Of a stretch of 64,000 nt of DNA, positions 55,331-64,000 are shown one piece after another; the stretch's first letter is position 1, and each line of letters begins with the position of its first letter. Both the position numbers and the translations under genes were made by a program. The stretch comes from Talinum fruticosum (Eukaryota > Streptophyta > Magnoliopsida > Caryophyllales > Talinaceae), in assembly GCA_021018815.1 (NCBI GenBank), contig JAITYX010000150.1:124001-188000 (forward strand), written 5' to 3'. A model generated the notes under the pieces. It did not search any database, was not told where the DNA came from, and was given only the letters and a program-made list of their open reading frames with translations.

Positions 55331-55677
55331 GAATCGGGAATGTAACAATTTCTGTGGATTATGAAAAATTATTGGGCAGTCAATGAGCTTGAATGCTCTT
55401 GACCCCTTAACCCCAATGCAGCCCAATTATTTACCGATCCCGATTCGGTTAGGAAACTTTTAAGCGAATATTTTTGTCAAATATTACCAAAGGTAAAATT
55501 AGTGACTTCCAAAATAAAGGAAAAAGGAAAAACTATTTATCAAAACTAGAAAAAGGAATAACACCAGCCTCAATAGCAATGATAGGCATTATACATGGCG
55601 TATGCCTACAAAAAGGAAAACCGGAAGTCTCTAAAGAGAGATGGAGAAGCTCTAGAGAGAGAAAGTGAAAATCTAAT

Positions 55678-56660
55678 ATGGCTTCCAAACGAAAGAAACA
55701 TCCAGATCTAGATTACTTATCCCCCATCTCCTTCACTATCATTCAATCGGATCATATATACAAGGCGATTTTGCCTTGGTTGTCTTCGAAAACTTGTGAG
55801 CCCCTTCCGTTCTCTACCTTCTTCTTCCGTTGGGCTAATAATCTTCGGATCTACCCATTTCTATGGTGTATGTTTCTGCCGGTGGGTTGGTTTCGTGTTT
55901 GATCGATCCCGAAATAGCGGTGTTGATGTAAGATCGAAACTTATTTTCAATGTCTCTTCGAACAATTATCGGATATTCACCCTAAAGGCCATACCAGCTA
56001 GGATTTTGGGTCTTCGAGCCAGATCTGTTGCGAATCAACATTTTTAGTCGTATGGATTTCTTTATTATGCAATTGCTTTGTGATGGATTTCTTAATTGAA
56101 GGATTTTCGCCTACTTTTCAGGTAAGTGTCCGATATCTTTTATTATAAACTGGGCTGTGATTTCTCTGTTGAAGGGCTTATCATGTCTGCAGTTGTCTCG
56201 TGGGTGTTGAATTTTGTCCATGGTTTTCGTTCATTAGCCTCTCTTCTCGGTTACGTGGTAAGCTAGGGTTAGGTGTTGTTTGTCTCTGGTCATTTTTTAC
56301 CTGTTTCTGTTCTAGTTACTTGTGTAACTCTGCTCTTAGTGTTGTGGTATGGAATGCTTCATTTTTTTAATTCTCTGGGTTAGGTTAGGCCTATTGCAGA
56401 TCTTCTCCATCCCTCTATTGGCAATAACCGATAGAGTCTTTTACTTGGTTTCTCCTAATTTGCATAAGATATTGATTATGTGGTGTTCGGTTCATCGATT
56501 TTTGCTCTCTTTTGTTACTCGTTATTGCCCGTGCTTTGTTTCTATTGTGACTTTTTTTCTTGCTGGATTGTATGCCTCCGTTTGCCTATAAATATTGTGG
56601 GCTTGCATACCTCCTTCCTCCAACTTCCCTGCTTCATCCCTTCACCGAACTTAAGTGGTT
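55678..56660 (+). other. LINE 5' region
   Basis: Before ORF1 this holds short open frames (first at 55678, beginning MASKRKKHPDLDYLSPISF) without recognised domains. It may be the LINE 5' UTR, or a host gene fragment read through by the LINE. Confidence 0.35.
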
Positions 56661-58262
56661 AATGTCTGAAACCATCCCTCATTCTCCCAATGGTTGTTCA
56701 CTCCATTCGGACAAAAATTCCCCTACCGATTCTCGCTCCCTAACCTACGGATACAAGAGTGTTGGTTGGAAGCACACATCCTCATCCAAGCAACTCTTTT
56801 GAGCCCCCTTTGCATTCTTTTTCCGACAAGGTTAAGTTCGGTATGGAGTGTCTTTATAACGGTCAATGTTCCGGAACTAAGTCGCGTTCCGGTGTTTACC
56901 TCTAAGGAACTAGAAATGATCACCAGAATTCATCGAGCCTTAATCCTCCTCCTCCTCGGCTTCCCAACCTTAACCGCAAGGAAGTCTTTTGTCCAGTCCC
57001 ATCTTTTAACAATAATCTAGAACAACTTAGAGCCCTTTGTCTTTTGGGGAAACCTTGGGGTGAGTCTCTACTAGTTTCTATTATCAAGGGAAAAACTAAG
57101 TTGGACTGGAAGGTGATTAAGGGATCCGTTGATTATGTTGATTTAGCGAATGGGTGGGTCTTATTCCAATTTTCTAATGTTGATGACAAAAACTTTGTCC
57201 GGACTAATAGACCTTGGTTTGTTAAGGGTCTTAACCTAGTTCTTCGTGAGTGGATTTCGTTTTTAATCCTTATGCTACCACTATTAAGCGAGTTGATTAG
57301 TGGATTCGTATTCCAAGACTTCCCTGGGGTTTTGGGATTTTGATACACCGAACATACTCTCTAAACCAGATGGGAGAGGTGGTTAGACTTTATCATCATA
57401 CGTTATTAAGGCAAAGAGGTAAATTCACTAGGGTTTGTGTCAACATAGATATTTCTCAACCTCTTAGGGGTCCATCTCTATAGGTGACTCATCCCAGTCT
57501 GTCACCCTCCCTCTTACCTATGAGGGCTTACATGAAGTCTCGTGCTATTTGTGGATATGAGTCTCAATTACTTGACGCTTGCCCAAATGCCCCGGTGGAG
57601 TCTAAAATTGAAGTGGTTGTGGAAAAGTTTTGTAGTAAGGGTTTCTCTGTCTTAGGAAAAGATATTGCTTTTCCTACTCAATCTGCTCTATTGCTTGTTC
57701 CTCTTACTCAAAAATGGATTTGAGTATCTCCTAAAAGAGGGGGAAATTTTCTAAACTTGTTAAAGAAAATCCTAATGTTTTGGGGCATCATTTGAGCTCT
57801 TCCATCATTCTGCTCCCCTCAAGTTCTAATCATTCTCATGATGGTATTGAGGGTTCTTTGCCACTTCAAGCTAAAAACAAAGCACCTATTTCTTCCACTC
57901 GCTCCTACTAACGAGTATTGCTCTCCCTTGATGACCGTATTCGTCTTATTGCTGAAGAGATGGATAAAGGTATACTTCCAACTTCACAGCCACTTGATGC
58001 TCTTCTTTCTAGCTCTAGTCCTTCAGCTACTCTTCAAGCTCAAAACTTTGACCCTTTGTCTGGCTGAACCTATTTCTCCTCTCTCTATTGGTGATTCCGG
58101 CATGGATATGGACTTTTTGGAGGAGGGAGAAAGTGAATTCAGGCTGTAGATTTCCTGGAGATGGAAACTTTTGTTGGTGTGGATGTTTCCTCTAACTCAT
58201 CTAAGAAACGCAAGGTTGTGGAGGATGGGGAAGATTTCTCCTCCCCTCACCCAAAGTGTAGA
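56661..58262 (+). pseudogene. LINE ORF1 (DUF4283 plus zinc knuckle), broken
   Basis: ORF1 proteins of plant L1 elements bind the element RNA. The DUF4283-type domain reads 'GKPWGESLLVSIIKGKTKLD' (57045), 'YVDLANGWVLFQFSNVDDKN' (57135), 'NRPWFVKGLNLVLREW' (57207) and, after a frame change, 'WIRIPRLPWGF' (57302). 'RGKFTRVCVNIDISQPL' (57415) closes it. The zinc knuckle follows as 'CGYESQLLDACPNAPVESK' (57548), where the expected His is Gln and the first Cys is displaced. A Ser-rich linker and a basic patch 'SKKRKVVED'-like (about 58200) precede the stop. Confidence 0.75.
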
Positions 58263-59910
58263 TGAATTTGGGACATGTTAATGATTACTTTTTGCATAAC
58301 TGGTTGGCTTTTGTTAGCTGGAACATATCCACTTATTGTACCCTACTTAGTGTATCCCATTTTGCTCTAGGCGTGGTTATGTACCCTTTATGGCTATTAA
58401 GGAAGGTTTGTCTCAGTGTGGAAGTAGGGAATACCACCTGGTTTTATATCCGGGTTTATATTTGGTAACTCGTTGTACTCGGACTTTCGGACTTGTAATG
58501 GTATTGGGCTCTATAAAGCTACTATGTTCTTATGTGCTTATTTCAAACTCATATATGCTATTAGCTATTCGAGTATTTCCTCCTTGTATCTTATCTTAAA
58601 TTATTACTTAGTTCTCTTGTTGAAGAAACTCCTTGTACATGATCAAATTCTATTATTCTTCTTATCTCGTTGGTAATTTCATTGGGAGTTTGGTTGGGGA
58701 TAAGGTGATTGGGTTAGTTTTTGGTTATGGCTTTTCACTCATTTGCGTGTCTGTAAGGATCTTTTCCTTGGTTTTTTTTCTATTGTATTTTTAGTTGTTC
58801 AGATCATTCGGCATGGGATAACTACTTGCCTCTTTTTCTCTCGTATCAATTGGTTTACCTTTTTTAGGACAACAACATCAACCTACAATTTTCTTTCCTC
58901 TCGTTCTGCATTATTGGTATAACCCTTATAGGGATTATATTTGTTTAGGTAACTGTTATATGGTATTGCTTGGTGTCATTGTCTGTTTCACATTCTTGTT
59001 GGTTTTGAGACTGTGTTTGTTGCCTTCGTATATTGGCTGATAGTATAACTTCCCCAAGGGGCTGCTTAAACATTAAACCTTGGTTCTGGTTTAAGTTAAC
59101 CGCCTTTTATATACATCTAGAATTTATCTTTCCAATGATGCTACTAGTTACGTCAGCATGGACCAACCGCAAGTTTGAATGCGGGTGTTGTATCGTTGTT
59201 TCGTTTTGTTTTACTTAGTAGGTTTGTCGGGACTACTCTCATGTGTATTGAGTGTATTTTTCTCTGTCTTGTTTTTAAGGCGAGTGTAACTAATTCTCTG
59301 GATTGGTTACCAAGGCCATTTGCTCGGAACAATCTTTACTAGTCCGATCATGATGGACATTCCGAATTTGTGAAGTTGCCGGTATATTCCTTTATATGAT
59401 GGTCACAAATTTGGCTATGATGTTACCTTCCTCAAACTTCCTGACAAGCATACATTGCTTTACGTTTGCCTTTATTATTACTATGGTGGCAATCTTTGGT
59501 GTTTGCATTGCCCCGTACTCGGGTTGGAAGCCATCTAGTTACTTGCCGCCTAGTGAAGGGAAAATGGTCGATGATGATAGATCATGTCGTTCCGAGACCT
59601 CTTGTAGCTCTCTACCCTTTTCTAACCGTTTGGTTCGGGAAGTCCGGCTTCAATGGGGTTGTCTCATTAATGAATCATGTTTATGCAAAGGCTGTTGTAT
59701 TGTTTTGTTGGGATTCTTTAGATGGGTTGATTTTTGGTGGCTTAGGCAAAGTATGTTTTTCATGTTCATGCTTCTTTTTTCAGGATTTACGTGCTTTATG
59801 TGTAGCTATTATTGATGTTAGTTCACCGAATTTTTAAGTTCCTTCCTCTAATTTCTTATTACCCTCTTTGCTCTTATTTTATTTTGGGTATGTGTAGTTT
59901 GGTGTTCTTC

Positions 59911-60064
59911 TTTTGAGCGAGAGGATTTTTAGGTTACACTAAAAATCCCAAGGCTTATTATCTGGACAACCCTGGTTGGGGAAGAATCTTGCTATGCAAG
60001 TTAGAAAAATGTATACCTCCGTTGTTATATTGTTTTCAAATTTTGAGGGACAGGTTTCAATGGA
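59911..60064 (+). repeat. LINE linker repeat, copy 1
   Basis: It shares with copy 2, in order: 'GAGGATTTT', 'AAATCC.AAG', 'TTGGACTACCCTG'-type, 'GAATCTTGCTA.GCAA', 'TTATATTGTTTTCAAA' and 'TTTGAGGGACAGG'. Confidence 0.8.
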
Positions 60065-60141
60065 CATTTCCTCCTCTAATTATTGCTATATTTTTGGTTT
60101 CTCTCGTCTTTTGGATTGTATAATTTTGGATTTTTTTTTTT

Positions 60142-60287
60142 TGGGCAAGAGGATTTTCAAGATTAAATGGAAATCCTAAGTCCTATTCTTTGGACTACCC
60201 TGTAAGGGACGAATCTTGCTAAGCAATCAGGATAAATTTGTATCAACTTTCTTATATTGTTTTCAAACTTTGAGGGACAGGATCCAA
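60142..60287 (+). repeat. LINE linker repeat, copy 2
   Basis: It is the second copy, about 230 bp after the first and moderately diverged from it. Confidence 0.8.
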
Positions 60288-60528
60288 TGGCTACATGATT
60301 GCAGAGTTGTTTGGAGGGTATTTGTATACTCAAGAATGCGTTTGGTCATACTTTTTCTGGGCTCATTTCAGGAATTATTGACAAACACCTCAATTCTAGG
60401 GTTGATTGGGATGTTCTCCTATGTATTTCACGAAAATTGTTTATTGGAATGTCCAAGGGGCTAAAAAGCAGCAACTCAAACAAGAGATTTTTATTTTGAA
60501 GTAGAAATTTAGGCCGGATATTTCGCTT

Positions 60529-61255
60529 TTGAGTGAAACAATGACTAATTTGACAAATACAGGAAAAATTATCTCTAAGTTAGGTTATGATCTTTATGAT
60601 TTTGTGTTACCTCATAATCATTGTGGTGGAACGTGGGTGTTGTGGAATAGCAATAACATTAATGCTAAGGTGCTTGTTAAGGATCAAAGAGCCATTCGTG
60701 TGCATATTTTTGATAAAAATTTGCAAAAAGAATCTATCGTTTTTAGTATTTATGGACCAGCCCGGACATTTGACAAGATGACTTTTTGGAATCAATTAAA
60801 GGATATTAATTGTCTTGCTAATTTACCTTGGTATATTATTGGAGACTTTAATGAAATGGAATGTTTAAATGAAAAAATTGAAGGAAAAAAGTTAGCATAC
60901 ATTAATGTTCGAGAGAATGAGAGATTTTCTTTCTCATATTCAAGGAAAGAGTATTCTCGTTGCGGGAAGAATTTTTGGATGGAAAAAATTTTTAAGGGGC
61001 CAACTGATTTATGAAAGGTTAGACAGAGCAACTTGTCGTTTGGATTGGAGGGAGGTATACCCAAAGTCTTTAACATATCATGGTCCTTTTTCTTGCTCCG
61101 ATCACGACTACATCTTGTTGGATACGAATCCGAAAGTAAGGAATCAAAAATGTCGGAAATTTAGATTTCAGAATCAATGTTCTAGTTATGATGAAGTTAA
61201 GAAAATATTTAAACACCGAGTGGAACGTACAATCTCGCGAAACCCGGATGTTTAA
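60529..61255 (+). pseudogene. LINE endonuclease domain
   Basis: The apurinic-like (EEP) endonuclease nicks target DNA. The first 161 codons are open: 'ISKLGYDLYDFVLPHNHCGG' (about residue 15), 'GTWVLWNSNNI' (about 34) and the metal-binding 'YIIGDFNEMECLNEKIEG' (about 103, with catalytic Asp and Asn). A frame change near 60900-60950 leads to 'VAGRIFGWKKFLRGQLIYER' and 'LDRATCRLDW', then 'GPFSCSDHDYILLDTNP' (61083), the terminal Ser-Asp-His catalytic motif. All key residues are present, split over two frames. Confidence 0.85.
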
Positions 61256-61739
61256 AGTTGTCAACAAATTAAAGCATATAAAAGCGAAACTTAAACAATG
61301 GGCTACTAAAACTTGTAGCAATTATTCACAAAAGGTGGAGAGAAACTCTTTATAGTTACAAAATATTGAAGATAAATTATTGTTAGACCCCGTGTAATGG
61401 TAGACTCATTAATTGGCATGCTCGGTTGATCAAACAAAGGGAAAGATTATTATTATTTAATCGAAATATTGGGGAAAATTCTATCGAAAAGAATGGCTTA
61501 CTAAGGGTGATAGAACTCAAAATGTTTTCATAGGTGTTGTGCATATAGGAAACAAAAGTCGACTATCTTTAAAATTAAAGACGAGTCGTGGATATGGATT
61601 GAAGATAAGGCAAACTTACAACGAAGTTTGTTAATGACTTTACTCAACGATATAGGTCTCAGGTCGGATCCACCACGACAACACTAAGAACTGCTATGCA
61701 GATAGTTATTTCTAATGATGAAAATAACCAGCTTATATT

Positions 61740-62289
61740 GTGAGTAACCCCAAATGAGATTGAAACTACTTGTTTTCCAAATGAATCTAGCTAAAGCCCC
61801 GGCCCGAGATGGGTTTGGTGCGGGTTTCTTTCAACAACATTGGAATATCATAGGAAATGACATTATTAAGTGTATCACAAATTTTTTTAATCATGGTAAG
61901 TTATTGAAAGAGGTTAATCATAACTTTATTGATTTAATCCCGAAAATTACAAGCCCTGTTACTACAGCTCATTTCAGCACCAATTAGTCTATGTCACACA
62001 TTGTATAAAATCATAGCGAAAGTCCTGGTTAATAGATTACGTCCACTACCGCAAAGGATAATTAGTCCCTATCAAAGTGCCTTTATCCTAAATAGAGATA
62101 TTCACGATAACATTCTTTTGGCACATGAAGTTATTAATAAGTTTGGAAATATTAAAGGTAAACAAAGCTTATATAGGCCTTAAATTGGACATGGAAAAAA
62201 CTTATGACAGAATAGAATGAGATTTTATTTTTAGACGTCTAAAGGAGATAAGACTTAGACTCCAAAACTAGACCATTCTAAGTATTACC
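61740..62289 (+). pseudogene. LINE reverse transcriptase, 5' part
   Basis: 'LAKAPARDGFGAGFFQQHW' (61788) and 'FIDLIPKITSPVTTAHF' (61927) are the pre-RT and RT-1 blocks. After frame changes, 'LYKIIAKVLVNRLRPLPQRI' (61998), 'ISPYQSAFILNRDIHDNILL' (62059), 'LKLDMEKTYDRIEWDF' (62182, with the conserved D of the first catalytic motif and one in-frame stop) and 'RRLKEI' follow. The copy breaks off at the LTR near 62290. Confidence 0.85.
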
Positions 62290-63722
62290 AAAGATAGGTA
62301 TAAACCTCTTCCCTCCTATGTTTTGATTACAAGTCACTATGAATACTATAGAAACTATTGTATATGTTTTCATTCAATTCGATCGACTCAAAAACACATT
62401 ACTCTCTATCAACTTGTATTGTTGTTTCGAGTCACTCGGACACCACTCGAATGTATCACATGTTCAAATATTTCTCTAATACTTCATATCCGAGCTCGAT
62501 CTGGATGTCTCAAAGAAAAGTAAATTACAGTGTTAATTCCTATTTTCAAGTTAGTATGTTTATTTGAGAATTATTTGTCGGATCAAGTACGCATACTCTT
62601 ATATTTTTCACGCTTATAACTTGATCTTTCTTAAGACTAACTCGGATGAAATTTGAGTAGAATGAATATTAGACTCGGAAAATTCCACTCTTCTAGGCCT
62701 AAGATAATTATGCACTTAATTATCCTAATTAAATTATTATCTCGTGCCTAATCTTGGACCAAAGTATTTTATACTTTGAGAACCAAAATTGTTTACTTTT
62801 GTAGGTTATCTAAACGAGTTTATCTTATTTTTGAAATACAAAAGTAATCGGCTTCAAGTTGTCAATCACCAGCAGACAAGGCTTTTCTACTTCGAACAAG
62901 GCCCACACGCTGTGTCAAGGTCTGTCTGTTTCCAAAACTGGAAATCTTCAACACTAAACTCAACGGTAGTTTCCACCCTACTTTTCAGACACCACCGGTT
63001 GATTGGGACATAATAAGGAGTCAAGAGCCGTTGCACAACGTTCACATCTCAACGGATCTTTTACGAGTGACTTAGAAAAATCGTTACAACGGTCAAGAAT
63101 GACTTCGTTCGGAAATTAGTCACAACGGCTAATCTGCTTGGTCATCTATAAATAGAAGCCAACTCTCAAGACTAGAAGATTGCTGAGCACATTGCTAAAA
63201 TTATATCTCTTTGTATACTACTCATTCAATCTTCTTCTTACAACTCCAAGTCTCGTACTTAATACTTTTCCGAGTTGTAAGTTCTTGTAATCAGTTACAT
63301 ACTCTTTCTTACTCTCTAAGTAAGGTCCCTTGACTGAGCTGTAAGGGTTAACTCAGCTCAGTTGTCCCTAACTGTAAAGGTTATCTCGGTTAGGAAGTAC
63401 TAGATCGAGATAAGGAAACTTCGAGTCTAGGAAAATTCGTAAGGAATTGTTTAAGGTAACAATTCTAGTTGAGTCGATCTGCTGTATTTTGTGGATTTAA
63501 AATAGTGGATTTAACTTGGTACTTGGACTAGCACTGGCTGTGGTTTTCTGCCCAAGTATGGTTTCCACGTATATCTAAGTTCACACTTTTCCGAGTTCAA
63601 TCTAAACTCGGATTGTCTTGATTATTCTTTTCAAGTTTTGACCTCCAAGTTTGTTAAAATTCCCTCGTCACCCTTTTCAGCCCCCTCCAGGGTGACTAAG
63701 ACTCTCCAAGAGCAAACCTTTA
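62290..63722 (+). mobile_element. Solo copia LTR inserted in the LINE
   Basis: Read in complement, it follows the LTRs at 42176-43608 and 48517-49931 from 'GCTCTTGGAGAG' near its right edge to the terminal 'GGTATAAACCTC' near its left edge. It contains the same 'CTCAGTTGTCCCTAACTGTAA' and 'CCAAAGTATTTTATACTTTGA' landmarks. No internal copia sequence is present, so it is a solo LTR. The parent element would read on the plus strand, opposite to the 42-50 kb copy. 'AGATA' occurs at both borders (62292-62296, 63722-63726) and may be the target duplication. The terminal TG/CA bases are decayed. Confidence 0.85.
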
Positions 63723-63725
63723 GAT

Positions 63726-64000
63726 ATGGGTTTTTATAGCACCCGGATCAATTGGATACGTGAATGCATTACGTCGGTAACATATTCTATTGTCATTAAT
63801 GATGAATCTTATGGTTTCTTTCGACCAACTAGAGGTCTTGGCCAAGGTGACCCTCTTTCACCGTATTCATTTATTATGTGTATGGATGTGCTCGCATATA
63901 GATTGCATTTTGTTGCTATGCAACCAAAATTAGGTATAAGAATCAAGATTTGCCCTCAATCCTAGAAATCACCTTGTTTACTATGATAGCCTTATTTTTG
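63726..64000 (+). pseudogene. LINE reverse transcriptase, continuation after the LTR
   Basis: The frame begins right after the LTR with 'MGFYSTRINWIRECITSV', then 'INDESYGFFRPTRGLGQGDP' and 'LSPYSFIMCMDVLAYRL', the RT blocks that follow the first catalytic motif. Near 63985 'YYDSLIF' stands where the catalytic box (F/Y-A-D-D) belongs, so one catalytic Asp appears to be replaced. The domain runs off the window. Confidence 0.85.

Larger units (their letters stand above)
58263..60480 (+). other. LINE inter-ORF linker with internal duplication
   Basis: No protein domain is recognised in this 2.2 kb, despite several short frames. It contains the direct repeat 59911-60064 / 60142-60287. It is T-rich on the plus strand, unlike the ORF regions. 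Confidence 0.45.
55470..64000 (+). mobile_element. L1-type LINE, interrupted, running off the window
   Basis: In order on the plus strand are a 5' region, an ORF1 with DUF4283-like domain and a decayed zinc knuckle, a long linker, an endonuclease, and reverse transcriptase. An LTR interrupts the RT, which then continues to the last base. The start is approximate. The 2.2 kb linker (58260-60480) is longer than usual and contains an internal duplication. Frames are broken throughout, so the copy is dead, yet it keeps nearly the full LINE layout. Confidence 0.85.

Overview
This is a stretch of plant nuclear DNA that is AT-rich and almost entirely made of transposable elements. The evidence is plant-type Ty1/copia and Ty3/gypsy LTR retrotransposons with initiator-tRNA-Met-like primer sites, L1-type LINEs (one with the RNase H tail typical of plants), CACTA/En-Spm, PIF/Harbinger and hAT DNA transposons, a captured F-box (DUF295/SKIP23-like) gene fragment, and short TTTAGGG telomere-like runs. 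An angiosperm, probably a eudicot, is likely, but the species cannot be read from the sequence. No rRNA, tRNA or CRISPR locus was recognised, and nearly every recognisable coding region is broken.

Layout. 345-1606: truncated copia LTR abutting a LINE fragment (1607-3990). 4010-7191: left-truncated CACTA element. 7195-10500: AT-rich DNA with a duplicated 230-240 bp segment and a decayed LTR-like stretch. 11531-19714 (minus strand): a possible multi-exon host gene of unknown function, recognised only from short open exons with splice sites and partly matching phase. Its largest candidate intron holds a 907 bp PIF-like fold-back element (16497-17403) and a 1.2 kb PIF-like element (17664-18880) carrying a frameshifted F-box gene fragment and a GC-rich array of five 34-35 bp units. 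21730-22802: non-autonomous terminal-inverted-repeat (TIR) element. 23454-29518: old Ty3/gypsy element with both LTRs and a shrunken, frameshifted interior. 30530-31910: CACTA transposase relic.

32950-40930: PIF/Harbinger element (DDE transposase plus Myb/SANT gene, plus strand). Its Myb gene is split by a minus-strand CACTA element of about 5 kb (about 35.1-40.33 kb). 41244-41485: small MITE. 42176-49931: two-LTR copia element on the minus strand. 49958-50733: another PIF-like non-autonomous element. 51242-53174: hAT element with a second element nested at 52077-53135. A 220 bp direct repeat (41512-41732 and 53317-53533) lies on either side of this block. 54780-55330: copia-type LTR fragment. 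55470-64000: an L1-type LINE (ORF1, endonuclease, reverse transcriptase) running off the window, interrupted at 62290-63722 by a solo LTR of the same copia family, in the opposite orientation to the 42 kb element.

The most notable observations are the F-box capture with its GC-rich repeat array, the long fold-back element, the CACTA-in-Harbinger nesting, and the possible host gene threaded through the repeats. All family assignments come from motif recognition by eye; no database search was run.
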